From: Leifsonia sp. Root227
GTDB taxonomy: Bacteria > Actinomycetota > Actinomycetes > Actinomycetales > Microbacteriaceae
DNA length: 64,000 nt
Direction of reading: 5' to 3'
Assembly: GCF_001428745.1 (NCBI RefSeq)
Contig: NZ_LMIO01000001.1
Coordinates: forward strand, 582,818 to 646,817
The stretch's first letter is position 1. The number at the start of each line of letters is the position of its first letter. Shown piece by piece: positions 1 to 7,827 of this stretch. The notes beneath the pieces were generated by a model that worked only from the letters and a program-made list of their open reading frames with translations, was not told the DNA's origin and ran no database searches. The position numbers and the translations under genes are program-made.

Positions 1-1
1 A

Positions 2-721
2 GACGCACTTGCCACGGCCGACGAAGCTAAGCAGACCGCCAACGCCACCGCTCAGAGCCTGGCGGACGTTCGGAACTTACTAGTCCAACGCCAAGAAGAC
101 GACCTCGAAGAAATCAAAGACAAGTATCGGAAGCTCGCCGCCAACTCGTCACGGGACACCCTCATCGATGCACTCCGATCCGCCACCTCGGACAGATTGA
201 TCACCGCAGCAGGTGTACGTTCACCGATCTGGGAAACCAACCTCCACTACAGATACGTCATCGACGGAGACGGTGGCGAGCTTGAAGTGCGCATTGAAGA
301 AGACGACGGGACGATTGTCTCCAAGCACGTATGGGACAGCGGTGAAGAAGCAGCAGAGTTCTACCAGCGCCTGGTTCTCGCAGTTCGAGACACGGGCGAA
401 GATCGCGGAACCGGACTCAACCTCCCAACGCATTCAGTCGAAGAGCTGTCCAAAATCCTCGTCGACGTTGTGCACCTACGGTCACAGGAACCAATGGGAC
501 ATCGGAGCTCCCTGCAAAAGATCATCGAGAGGGTCGACGGTTGGTACTTTACAGAACGCTACGTCATCGCAGCAGAGCAGCTCAGCTACACCATCCGCAT
601 AGAAGACCTGCATCGAATGGACTGGGAAGAGCACCTTCGAAACAGAGGGTGGTACGACGCGGCGATCGCGATCCCTTTCGCGCGACGGCTCTACGGAATA
701 ACGAAGCAGGGATCGCGGTGA
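2..721 (+). CDS. Hypothetical protein, 5' end outside window
   Basis: The reading frame is open from the first complete codon of the window to the TGA at 719-721 (239 residues visible), so the true start lies upstream. An internal TTG at 197 is unlikely to be the start because the frame upstream looks equally coding. The first 65 residues are rich in Ala, Glu, Lys and Gln with heptad-like spacing and could form a coiled coil. The rest is mixed alpha/beta and rich in acidic and aromatic residues. I see no signal peptide, membrane segment or catalytic motif I can name. Base composition is visibly less GC-rich than the murB region, with more AAG/GAA and A-ending codons, which hints at transfer. 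Function unknown. Confidence 0.75.
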   Translation, partial: DALATADEAKQTANATAQSLADVRNLLVQRQEDDLEEIKDKYRKLAANSSRDTLIDALRSATSDRLITAAGVRSPIWETNLHYRYVIDGDGGELEVRIEEDDGTIVSKHVWDSGEEAAEFYQRLVLAVRDTGEDRGTGLNLPTHSVEELSKILVDVVHLRSQEPMGHRSSLQKIIERVDGWYFTERYVIAAEQLSYTIRIEDLHRMDWEEHLRNRGWYDAAIAIPFARRLYGITKQGSR

Positions 722-835
722 GAAATGGGCGCCAGACGACGACACGCCGGCATGCGCGGCGACACGCCGAAGAGCCGTTCGCCCCCCATTGAACCAGGGC
801 TCACACAAAGCTGGTCAAACGGCGGAGAAACCTAG

Positions 836-900
836 TGTCACCAAGCTGATTGCCGCGCGTATGTGCCGGTCGGATGCGAGAAATGTCACCAAGGGTGATT
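836..900. repeat. Imperfect direct repeat pair, 16/17 bp
   Basis: TGTCACCAAGCTGATT at 836-851 is repeated as TGTCACCAAGGGTGATT at 884-900, differing by a one-base insertion and one substitution, 48 bp apart. Further short copies of the TGTCA/ATGTC core lie at about 903 and 932. They could be binding sites for a regulator of the unit at 1080 or traces of an old insertion. Nothing in the window decides between these. Confidence 0.4.
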
Positions 901-981
901 GGAATGTCAGGGCCGATGCGAGCCGACACGAATGTCGGTGGTTCCGCATAAAATCCGGGTATCACCAAAAAAGTTTGAAAA

Positions 982-1014
982 CACTACATGTAGTGGAATG
1001 ACAATCGTGTCATT
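982..1014. promoter_or_regulatory. Two adjacent operator-like palindromes
   Basis: CACTACATGTAGTG (982-995) is a perfect 14-bp palindrome. AATGACA-ATCG-TGTCATT (997-1014) has 7-bp arms and overlaps the -35 element. The first, with its flanks, resembles the NrdR-box pattern (ACACWATATWTWGTGT) in its outer positions but has CATG in place of the central TATA-like core. A half-site TATAGTGG at 1022-1029 overlaps the -10. Together they suggest tight control of the small gene downstream. The identity of the regulator is inference. Confidence 0.5.
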
Positions 1015-1027
1015 CGGGTTATATAGT
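998..1027 (+). promoter_or_regulatory. Promoter of the 27-codon gene
   Basis: ATGACA (998-1003) and TATAGT (1022-1027) are separated by 18 bp, a good match to the housekeeping sigma consensus. The predicted start site near 1034 leaves a leader of about 46 nt before the ATG at 1080. The -35 lies inside an inverted repeat, which is consistent with repression. Confidence 0.6.
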
Positions 1028-1079
1028 GGGTGAACACCGCAAGACGCGGAGTGCAACGAGACTTCTAGGGGAGGCCATC

Positions 1080-1163
1080 ATGGACTACGAAAGCGACAGT
1101 GTTGGCGGCTACTCGGTTCCCGTCGACCCCATGGACCTGCTGCAGTGCGACAGCTGCCAGTAG
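1080..1163 (+). CDS. 27-residue Cys-containing peptide
   Basis: The ORF is 28 codons including TAG. The peptide starts MDYESD, has a central GGYSVPVDP and ends DLLQCDSCQ. It is acidic, with both cysteines in the last five residues as C-x-x-C. Translation signals are excellent: AGGGGAGG (1067-1074) lies 5 nt before the ATG. A canonical promoter lies 52 bp upstream and a strong hairpin terminator starts 18 nt after the stop, so this is a self-contained transcription unit. It could be a modified-peptide precursor, a metal- or redox-binding micropeptide, or an attenuation leader. The last is less likely because the next gene has its own promoter at 1310. No peptide-maturation enzyme is visible in the window. 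Function unknown. Confidence 0.65.
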   Translation: MDYESDSVGGYSVPVDPMDLLQCDSCQ

Positions 1164-1180
1164 GCAGCAGCACCAGCACG

Positions 1181-1216
1181 AGAACCCCGGTGGCTTCGGC
1201 CGCCGGGGTTCTTCTT
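1181..1216 (+). terminator. Rho-independent terminator after the peptide gene
   Basis: AGAACCCCGG (1181-1190) pairs perfectly with CCGGGGTTCT (1203-1212). The inner TGGC/GCCG can extend the stem around a TTCG tetraloop. TCTTT follows. The position immediately after the 27-codon ORF supports a short independent mRNA. Confidence 0.85.
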
Positions 1217-1321
1217 TGTGTGGGGGACGTCCCGCCGAGCAGGCGCGGCCGAACGGCTCTGTCGAGCTGCGCCGCGAAGCGGGCGACCGGCCGGTTCTGC
1301 GGGCATCCGTAGAATGGGCGG

Positions 1322-1768
1322 GTGGCAGTGAACCCAGAGTTGCAGGGGCGGACGTTCGCCCCGACCAGTCCCTATCTCGTCGGGCGGGAGAAGATCCGCG
1401 AATTCGCGCGGGCCGTTCTCGCCACCAACCCGATCAGTTTCGACGTCGAGGCTGCGCACGCGGCCGGACACGCCGACCTGGTCGCACCGCCGACGTTCCC
1501 GGTGGTGGTTCAGGAGCAGACACTCGCGCAACTGCTGGCCGAACCGGATGCGGGCATCGACTTCAGCCGTGTGGTGCACGGCGACCAGCGGTTCAGCTAC
1601 ACGCGCCCCGTCGTCGCGGGTGACGAGCTGACCGCGACCCTCACCGTCACCAGCGTCAAATCACTCGGCGCGCACGCGATGGTCACGGCCGAGTCCGTCA
1701 TCGTCGACGCGGACGGCGAGCATGTCGTCACCGCCGTATCCACCCTGGTCGTTCGAGGAGACGAGTGA
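1322..1768 (+). CDS. MaoC-like dehydratase subunit, HadA/HadC-like
   Basis: The 148-residue protein matches the FAS1-like dehydratase N-terminal (hotdog) family, the non-catalytic partner of mycobacterial (3R)-hydroxyacyl-ACP dehydratase. Supporting motifs are VAPPTFPVVV near residue 55 and the hotdog helix and strand VVHGDQRFSYTRPVVAGDEL. It lacks the catalytic Asp-His pair, which the next gene supplies. The GTG start at 1322 lies 6 nt after a TAGAAT hexamer (1310-1315) with no ribosome site, so the mRNA is probably leaderless. Its stop overlaps the start of the next gene as TGATG, so the two subunits are probably translationally coupled. Mycobacteria keep hadABC in the same place ahead of trpT-secE-nusG-rplKA. 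Confidence 0.85.
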   Translation: MAVNPELQGRTFAPTSPYLVGREKIREFARAVLATNPISFDVEAAHAAGHADLVAPPTFPVVVQEQTLAQLLAEPDAGIDFSRVVHGDQRFSYTRPVVAGDELTATLTVTSVKSLGAHAMVTAESVIVDADGEHVVTAVSTLVVRGDE

Positions 1769-2187
1769 TGCCCGAGTTCGACACCCTCGCCGTCGGTGAC
1801 GTCGTCGCCGAGCAGAGCTACCACCTCACGCGCGACACCCTCGTGCGCTACGCCGGTGCATCCGGCGACTTCAACCCCATCCACTACCGCGACGACATCG
1901 CGACGTCCGTCGGTCTCCCCGGCGTCATCGCTCACGGGATGCTCACGATGGGTCTCGCTGTGCAGCCGGTCGTCGACTGGGCGGGCGACCCCGCACGCGT
2001 CGCCGACTATCAGGTGCGCTTCACCAGGCCGGTGGTCGTCGACCCCGCGAACGGCGCGGACGTCTCGGTCGTCGCCAAGGTCGGCCAGCTGGATGCGGAT
2101 GCCCGCGCCGCCCGCATCGACCTCACCGTGACCTTCGCCGACGCGACGGTGCTCGGCAAGGCGCAGGTCCGCGTCACGTTCGCCTGA
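1768..2187 (+). CDS. MaoC-like dehydratase, catalytic HadB-like subunit
   Basis: The 139-residue single hotdog domain carries the hydratase-2 signature YAGASGDFNPIHYRD near residues 29-43, with the catalytic Asp and His, followed by GVIAHGMLTMG. It should form a heterodimer with the preceding subunit and dehydrate 3-hydroxyacyl thioesters in a fatty-acid type elongation cycle, in the cytoplasm. I chose the ATG at 1768, which overlaps the upstream TGA. A GTG one codon earlier is possible. Its own stop overlaps the murB start in the same TGATG manner, so the three genes form one operon. Confidence 0.87.
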   Translation: MPEFDTLAVGDVVAEQSYHLTRDTLVRYAGASGDFNPIHYRDDIATSVGLPGVIAHGMLTMGLAVQPVVDWAGDPARVADYQVRFTRPVVVDPANGADVSVVAKVGQLDADARAARIDLTVTFADATVLGKAQVRVTFA

Positions 2188-3377
2188 TGCCCGACCACGC
2201 TCCCCAGAATCCAGCCCAGGCGGCGTCCGGCGCGCAGGCGCCAACGCCGACTCCGGCGCTGTCGACGCTGACCACGATGCAGGTGGGCGGCGTTCCGGAG
2301 CGCCTGCTCGAACCGCTCACGCTGGGCGACCTGGTCGAGACCGCGCGCGACGTGTGGGACGAGGGAGGGGAGTGGGCACTCCTCGGCGGAGGGTCGAACA
2401 CTATCGCGAGCGACGACGGGTTCGACGGAACGATCATCCACGTCGTCACCCGAGGCATCGAACGCCTCGACGCGCCGGCCGGACGCATCCGGTTGCGCGT
2501 GCAGGCGGGAGAGCCGTGGGACGCGCTCGTCGCCCACACCGTCCGCAACGGCTGGTCGGGCATCGAGGCGCTGTCCGGCATCCCCGGCTCGACGGGCGCG
2601 GCCCCGGTGCAGAACATCGGCGCGTACGGGCAGGAGCTGGAGTCGGCGCTGCTCGGAGTCGAGTTCCTCGACGCTGCCGCGGGGGAGTTGCGCACAATGA
2701 CGCGCGCCGACCTGCGCCTCGGCTATCGCACCTCCGTGCTCAAGCAGGGGATGCGCGGCGTCGTGCTGTCGGTGGACCTCGAACTCGTGGACGGCAACCA
2801 GCCCGGCGGTTTGGGGGCGCCGCTCAGCGCACCCATCGCCTACGCGCAGCTCGCTGACACGCTCGGCGTCGCCCTCGGATCCCGGGTTCCTGTCGCCGAA
2901 CTGCGTCGCGCGGTGCTCGCCCTGCGTGCGTCGAAGGGAATGGTGCTCGACCCCAACGACCAGGACTCCGTGAGCGCCGGCTCGTTCTTCACCAACCCGA
3001 TCGTCTCCGAGAACTTCGCCCGCTCACTCCCCGCCACCGCGCCGCGCTGGCCGGTGACCCCGCCTGAGCCCGACCGCGTGCTCGGCCTTGAGGCCGGTGG
3101 CGTGTGGCCCGGCGACATCCCGAGCCTGGCGGGAGGCCCGTACTCGGTGAAGCTCAGCGCCGCCTGGCTGATCGAGCAATCCGGCATCCGCCGCGGCTTC
3201 TCCCTGCCGGGTTCCCGCGCTGCGATCTCGGACAAGCACACCCTCGCGATCACGAACCGCGGCGGAGCGACGGCCGCCGATGTGACCCAGCTCGCCTCCT
3301 ACGTTCAGGCCCGCGTCCAGTCCGAGTTCGGCGTCATCCTCCATCCGGAGCCGGTACTGCTCGGCGTCGCTCTCTGA
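2187..3377 (+). CDS. murB: UDP-N-acetylenolpyruvoylglucosamine reductase MurB
   Basis: MurB reduces UDP-GlcNAc-enolpyruvate to UDP-MurNAc with NADPH and FAD, the second step of peptidoglycan precursor synthesis. The 396-residue protein has the FAD-binding segment LLGGGSNTIASDDGF near 66-79, IPGSTGAAPVQNIGAYGQE near 130-148, the substrate and proton-donor region SAGSFFTNPIV near 265, and the C-terminal GGPYSVKLSAAWLIEQSG and SDKHTLAITNRG blocks. It is longer than E. coli MurB, as is usual in actinobacteria. The ATG overlaps the TGA of the upstream gene, so it is the third gene of the leaderless operon that starts at 1322. The gap after it (3378-3543), towards the convergent helicase, holds no gene. 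Confidence 0.95.
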   Translation: MPDHAPQNPAQAASGAQAPTPTPALSTLTTMQVGGVPERLLEPLTLGDLVETARDVWDEGGEWALLGGGSNTIASDDGFDGTIIHVVTRGIERLDAPAGRIRLRVQAGEPWDALVAHTVRNGWSGIEALSGIPGSTGAAPVQNIGAYGQELESALLGVEFLDAAAGELRTMTRADLRLGYRTSVLKQGMRGVVLSVDLELVDGNQPGGLGAPLSAPIAYAQLADTLGVALGSRVPVAELRRAVLALRASKGMVLDPNDQDSVSAGSFFTNPIVSENFARSLPATAPRWPVTPPEPDRVLGLEAGGVWPGDIPSLAGGPYSVKLSAAWLIEQSGIRRGFSLPGSRAAISDKHTLAITNRGGATAADVTQLASYVQARVQSEFGVILHPEPVLLGVAL

Positions 3378-3543
3378 CGGCCTTCGGCAGGAGGCCCTGC
3401 GCGCCACGCCCGCGCGTTCTCCGTCCGAACGGAGAATAGCCGCGAACATGGCGCACCCTCCTGCGGTGCCACCGGGACGGTGAAAGGTCCTGCCGGGCTG
3501 TCCGGCCGCCGCGCCCGGACGCGCGCGCTGTTCGCCCGCCGCG

Positions 3544-5646
3544 TCACGCGCGCAGCGCCGCCGCGAACGGCAGCACTGCGGAGGCGCCGGCTTTGCGCAG
3601 CGTGCGCCCGGCGACCGTGATCGTCCAGCGACTGTCGACCAGGTCGTCCACGAGCAGCACCGGCACGCCCTGCGGGATGTCGAGCCCGTCGGCGGAGAAG
3701 CGGTTCCAGACGGAGGACAGCCGGAACGCGCTGTTCCCTCCCGCCTCGCCGGACGGTCCGCCGTCGAGCAGGTCGAGCGTGCCGATGAACGGGAGACGAC
3801 CGGCGTCGGCGAACCCGCGGGCGAGCGTCTGGACGAACTGCGGGCGACGACGAGACGGCATCGCGACCACCGCGGCAGGGCGCTCAGCCCAGTTCCAGTC
3901 GGCGAGCACCCGGATGCACGCGGCCAGCAGCGCGGGAGGGCACGGCTGGTCATCCGCGCCGGTGCCGAGAAGCTCACGCAGTGGACCGCCCCAGCCGAGG
4001 TCGGTGAGCCGCGCGAGCGCTCGGCCGGGTTCGAGCTGCTCGTCCGGCCCGATCTTGCCCTTCACTGCGACGCCGAGCCGGTCGGCGCCTGTGGGCCACA
4101 GCTTGCGCGGCTCGATCTCGACGCCGACCCTGTCGAGGGCCGTCGCCACCGAGGAGCTGGCCGCCTCGGCGATCGCGGCCGGATACCAGGGGCCGGCGCA
4201 GTTGTCGCAGCGACCGCACGGCTGCGCATCCTGGTCATCGAGCGCGCGCTGGAGGAACATCATGCGGCACTGGTCCGTGGACTCGTAGTCGAGCATCGAC
4301 TGCTGCTCTGCCGTGCGGGCGGCGGCGATTCGTTCGTAGCGTTCGCGGTCGTACGTCCACGGCGTGCCGGTGCTGATCCAGCCCTTGGCGACGCGCTTGA
4401 CCGCGCCGTCGACATCGAGCACCTTCAGCAGCAGTTCGAGCGTCGATGGCTTGAGGTCCACCTGGCTCTCCAGGGCGCGCGTCGACTGCGGCTCGGAGTG
4501 CAGGGCGCCGAGCACCGCATCCGCCTTCACTTCGGACGGCATGGATGCGGTGGCGAAATAATCCCAGATCGCCCTGTCCTCCTGCCCTGGCAGCAGCAGA
4601 ACGTCGGCGTTGTCGGTGGCGCGCCCCGCGCGCCCCACCTGCTGGTAGTAGGCCACCGGCGACGACGGCGCGCCCAGGTGCACGACGAATCCGAGGTCCG
4701 GCTTGTCGAAGCCCATCCCCAGCGCGCTCGTCGCCACCAGCGCCTTCACCTCGTTGCGTTTCAGCCGGCCCTCGAGGTCTTCGCGCTCCGCCGTGTCGGT
4801 CTGCCCCGTGTACGCATACGTCTCGTGCCCGGCCTGGCGCAGCAGCCGGGCGGTGTCCTCCGCCGCCGACACCGTGAGCGCGTAGACGATGCCGCTGCCG
4901 GGCAACTGCGCGAGGTTGCTGACCAGCCAGGCCAGTCGAGCGCCCGCGTCGGGCAGCGTGAGCACGCCGAGCCGGAGCGACCGCCTGGCGAGGGGCCCGC
5001 GGATGGTGAGCACCGCTTCGTGGCTGCCCGTGCCCATCTGCTCCGCGACGTCGGCGACCACCCGCTCGTTGGCGGTCGCCGTGGTCGCCAGCACAGGCAC
5101 GCCGTCCGGCATCGTGGCGATCAAGTCGCGGAGCCTCCGGTAATCGGGGCGGAAATCGTGACCCCAGTCGGAGATGCAGTGAGCCTCGTCGATCACCAGC
5201 AGGCCGCTGCGCGCGATCAGGTCGGGCAGGAACTCGTCGCGGAACTGCGGGTTGTTGAGGCGCTCGGGGGAGACGAGCAATGCATCCACGGTGTCGTCGC
5301 GGAGGCGTTGCGAGACGTCGTCCCACTCGTGACGATTCGCGGAGTTGAGCGTGACCGCGCGCACGCCGGCGCGCTCCGCCGCCGCCACCTGGTCGCGCAT
5401 GAGGGCGAGCAGCGGGGAGACCAGGATGGTCGGCCCCGCTCCGCGCGACCGCAGCACCATCGTGGCGACGAAGTACACCGCGGATTTGCCCCACCCCGTT
5501 CGTTGCACCACCAGCGCCCGCCTGCGGTCGTCGACGAGCGCGGAGATCGCCTCGAACTGCCCGTCGTGGAACTCGGCCTGGGGGTCGCCGACGAGAGCGC
5601 GGAGCGTGTCGACGGCCTGGTCTCGTGTGGTGCTGGTGGTGCTCAT
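3544..5646 (-). CDS. RecQ-like DNA helicase with C-terminal phosphoribosyltransferase-like domain
   Basis: The 700-residue protein is an SF2 ATP-dependent 3'-5' DNA helicase. Walker A is RTGWGKS (49-55), the Walker B box is DEAH (153-156) followed by CISDWGHDFRPDYR, the TATAN motif is near 189-193, and motif VI is QQVGRAGR (335-342). A RecQ zinc knuckle uses Cys460, Cys477, Cys480 and Cys483. The HRDC domain usual in RecQ is not recognisable. Instead the last 60 residues contain VPVLLVDDLVDSRWT, a PRPP-loop-like motif of type I phosphoribosyltransferases, with the two adjacent acidic residues. The fused domain may bind nucleotides rather than catalyse. It stands alone, with the ABC genes upstream on the same strand. 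Confidence 0.9.
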   Translation of the reverse strand: MSTTSTTRDQAVDTLRALVGDPQAEFHDGQFEAISALVDDRRRALVVQRTGWGKSAVYFVATMVLRSRGAGPTILVSPLLALMRDQVAAAERAGVRAVTLNSANRHEWDDVSQRLRDDTVDALLVSPERLNNPQFRDEFLPDLIARSGLLVIDEAHCISDWGHDFRPDYRRLRDLIATMPDGVPVLATTATANERVVADVAEQMGTGSHEAVLTIRGPLARRSLRLGVLTLPDAGARLAWLVSNLAQLPGSGIVYALTVSAAEDTARLLRQAGHETYAYTGQTDTAEREDLEGRLKRNEVKALVATSALGMGFDKPDLGFVVHLGAPSSPVAYYQQVGRAGRATDNADVLLLPGQEDRAIWDYFATASMPSEVKADAVLGALHSEPQSTRALESQVDLKPSTLELLLKVLDVDGAVKRVAKGWISTGTPWTYDRERYERIAAARTAEQQSMLDYESTDQCRMMFLQRALDDQDAQPCGRCDNCAGPWYPAAIAEAASSSVATALDRVGVEIEPRKLWPTGADRLGVAVKGKIGPDEQLEPGRALARLTDLGWGGPLRELLGTGADDQPCPPALLAACIRVLADWNWAERPAAVVAMPSRRRPQFVQTLARGFADAGRLPFIGTLDLLDGGPSGEAGGNSAFRLSSVWNRFSADGLDIPQGVPVLLVDDLVDSRWTITVAGRTLRKAGASAVLPFAAALRA

Positions 5647-5757
5647 GGACTCATCGTTCCAGAGAGGACCGACGCCGACGGCCCTCCGGTCGAGATCAGT
5701 GGAGAACTCGCGGGTGTGGACAACGCCCGCACATCCAGCCGGCCGCGCACAGTGCGG

Positions 5758-6573
5758 TCAGGCTCCGTCCTTCCGAATCCACCGGAACGTCAGCCGGCAC
5801 GCCACCAGCCCGGCCACCAGCCAGATCAGCAGCACAACGGCCATCCAGCCGAGCTGCCAGCTCCCGCTCGGCTCCTGCGACTCGAACCCGGCCGGCAGGA
5901 ACACGCTCCGCATCCCCTGCGCGATCCACTTCAGCGGGAAGATGCTCGCAATGTTGCGCAGCCACTCCGGCAGCAGGTTGAACGCCAGATACACGCCGGA
6001 GATGAACTGCAGCACGAGCACGATCGGGATGATCACCGCCGTCGCGCTCTTGCCCGTCCGCGGCACGGCGGACAGAGCGATGCCCAGCACGGCCGACGTC
6101 ACGATGCCGAGTGCATAGATCCACGCGAACCGCAGCCACAGCGCTGGGTCGGTCGGCAGGGCGACCCCGAACAGCAAGCGGGCCATCAGGAGCAGCAGTG
6201 CCACCTGCAGGATGCTCGTGACGATCACCTGCCCCATCTTCCCGATGAAATAGGACACGACCGGAAGGGGAGTGCCGCCGAGGCGCTTCAGGGTGCCGTC
6301 GCTCTTCTCCACCGCGATATCGACGGCGAGGTTCTGCACACCGCTCAGCAGGATGCCCGCCGCGATCATCCCCGGCAGGTAGTAGGCGGCCTGCGTGATG
6401 CCTCCCGAACCGTCCGGCGCAGCGCCGACCTTGCCGAGACCCTGGAACGCGACGGAGAAGATGCCGAGCATGACGACGGGGAAGAGGAAGGTGAAGAAGA
6501 TCGTGTCCGCCTGCCGGAAATAGGTGAGCACCTCGTACCTGATGCGGACGAAGCCGAGCGGGAGAGTCCTCAT
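5758..6573 (-). CDS. ABC-2 type transporter permease
   Basis: The 271-residue integral membrane protein has about six predicted helices: one near residues 25-45, then four spread over 100-225, and the last at the C-terminus before basic residues. It matches the ABC2_membrane family of drug, antibiotic or polysaccharide exporters. The ATG at 6573 overlaps the stop of the ATPase gene as ATGA, so the two are translationally coupled and form one exporter. The substrate cannot be read from the sequence. The 111-bp gap downstream (5647-5757) separates it from the helicase and holds no gene. Confidence 0.88.
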   Translation of the reverse strand: MRTLPLGFVRIRYEVLTYFRQADTIFFTFLFPVVMLGIFSVAFQGLGKVGAAPDGSGGITQAAYYLPGMIAAGILLSGVQNLAVDIAVEKSDGTLKRLGGTPLPVVSYFIGKMGQVIVTSILQVALLLLMARLLFGVALPTDPALWLRFAWIYALGIVTSAVLGIALSAVPRTGKSATAVIIPIVLVLQFISGVYLAFNLLPEWLRNIASIFPLKWIAQGMRSVFLPAGFESQEPSGSWQLGWMAVVLLIWLVAGLVACRLTFRWIRKDGA

Positions 6574-7490
6574 GCTGCCGACTCCCCGGACGCAGCGCCG
6601 GCGCTCGCCGACTCCGATGCCGTTGCGGCCTCCGCCGCCTGCACCAGCCCCAGGTAGACGTCCTCCAGGCTCGGCCGGATCACCTCCAGGTCGCGCGGCT
6701 CGCCCCCGGCCTCCGCCGTCAGCCGTGCGACCACGGCGGCGGGCGTCTCTGTCCGCTCCTCGCGCACCTGCCCGCCGGCATCCCGCCAGCGGACGATCGG
6801 GATGCGCGCCGCCCTGTCGCCGATGGTGTCCACCGCCCCGATGTCGATCAGCTCTCCGCGCGCGATCACCGCGACCCTGTCGCTGAGCTGCGCGGCCTCG
6901 TCGAGGTAGTGCGTGGTGAGGAGGATCGTCGTCCCCTCGCGTTTCAGCTCGCGGATGAGCTGCCAGAACTCGCGCCGCGCCTCAGGGTCGAAGCCGGTCG
7001 TCGGCTCGTCGAGGAACAGCAGCTCCGGCCGTCCGATCACTCCGAGTGCCACATCCAGCCGTCTGCGCTGACCACCGGACAGGTTCCGGATGCGCACCTT
7101 CGCCTTCTCCGCCAGGCCCACCGCCGCGATCAGCTCGTCCACATCCCGCCGTTCGGGGTAGAAGCGGGCGAAGTGCGCCACCTGCTCCCGCACGGTCACG
7201 TCTGCCGCCTCGCTGCCGGACTGCAGCACGATCCCGAGCCGTGCCTTCCAGGCAGACCCTCCCCGGTGCGGGTCGATGCCGAGGACGGTGACGTCGCCTC
7301 CGCTGCGATCCCGATATCCCTCGAGGATCTCGATCGTGGTGCTCTTCCCTGCGCCGTTGGGGCCGAGCAGGGCGAAGGTCTCGCCATGCTCGATGTCGAA
7401 ACTCACGCCGCGGACGGCCTCGAACGAGCCGTACGACTTCCGCAGGTCGCGCACGACGACGGCGGCGCCGCCGGAGGGGCTGGAGCTCAT
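6570..7490 (-). CDS. ABC transporter ATP-binding protein (ABC-2 exporter)
   Basis: The 306-residue nucleotide-binding subunit has Walker A GPNGAGKST (43-51), signature LSGGQ (137-141), Walker B LLFLDEP (157-163) and a switch His in LLTTHYLDEA. The C-terminal 90 residues are an accessory tail ending in a low-complexity Ala/Ser/Glu stretch. The organisation is DrrA/CcmA-like, with a cytoplasmic ATPase driving the permease encoded immediately downstream. The ATG at 7490 lies 7 bp after the end of the small membrane-protein gene on the same strand, so the PspC-protein / small protein / ABC genes may form one leftward transcript. Confidence 0.92.
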   Translation of the reverse strand: MSSSPSGGAAVVVRDLRKSYGSFEAVRGVSFDIEHGETFALLGPNGAGKSTTIEILEGYRDRSGGDVTVLGIDPHRGGSAWKARLGIVLQSGSEAADVTVREQVAHFARFYPERRDVDELIAAVGLAEKAKVRIRNLSGGQRRRLDVALGVIGRPELLFLDEPTTGFDPEARREFWQLIRELKREGTTILLTTHYLDEAAQLSDRVAVIARGELIDIGAVDTIGDRAARIPIVRWRDAGGQVREERTETPAAVVARLTAEAGGEPRDLEVIRPSLEDVYLGLVQAAEAATASESASAGAASGESAA

Positions 7491-7497
7491 GCCCCCA

Positions 7498-7827
7498 TCA
7501 TGCCCGTCGGCGGCGCTGCGCGCTCCTCACTCCGCCGAGAACGGCGAGCACGACGATGATCCCGCCTGCCACCGCGAGACCGAGCGCCCAGGCGCTCGCC
7601 GGCGTCAGGGATGCGAACCACAGCTGCGCGGCGATCAGCCGGTCGCGGGCGGAGAGCACGGCGAGCGTGCCCGCGGCGAACGCAATGAGGATGACGCCCC
7701 ACACCACGCCGCCCCAGCGGATCTGTGCGCTGCCGCGGGATGCGGACGGTCGCGGCTGCGCGCCGGCGCCCGTTCCCGTGTCGAAGACGAGGGTGGGCTG
7801 GTCGTCCTGGTTCCTGGTGTCGCTCAT
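7498..7827 (-). CDS. Small two-helix membrane protein
   Basis: The 109-residue protein has a charged or Pro-rich N-terminal 35 residues, then two hydrophobic helices (about 38-60 and 75-97), and ends in basic residues. No named family is recognised. The ATG at 7827 overlaps the stop of the PspC-domain gene as ATGA, so it is translated with it. The context suggests a membrane accessory of the same stress module. Confidence 0.7.
   Translation of the reverse strand: MSDTRNQDDQPTLVFDTGTGAGAQPRPSASRGSAQIRWGGVVWGVILIAFAAGTLAVLSARDRLIAAQLWFASLTPASAWALGLAVAGGIIVVLAVLGGVRSAQRRRRA

Larger units (their letters stand above)
722..1079. other. 358-bp non-coding gap with repeats and palindromes
   Basis: No convincing gene. 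A 70-codon ORF at 789-1001 has no ribosome site and runs through the palindromes, so I do not accept it. The gap holds two imperfect direct repeats (836-851 and 884-900), a 14-bp perfect palindrome (982-995), a second inverted repeat (997-1014) and a sigma-70-like promoter (998-1027) reading into the 27-codon gene. It is AT-richer than the flanks, especially 955-1030. Confidence 0.6.

Noticed and set aside
789..1001. 70-codon ORF in the repeat-rich gap
   Set aside because: It has no ribosome site, it runs through repeats and palindromes, and it ends at the promoter of the 27-codon gene.
1080..1320. 27-codon ORF as an attenuation leader for the dehydratase-murB operon
   Set aside because: A terminator lies between them and the operon has its own -10 (TAGAAT) 6 nt before its GTG, so no shared transcript is needed. 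I cannot exclude it fully.
4498..6657. 719-codon ORF on the plus strand
   Set aside because: It is antisense to the RecQ-like helicase and ABC permease, is full of Arg/His/Pro-rich low complexity, and has no family motif or ribosome site. Long antisense frames are expected at this GC.
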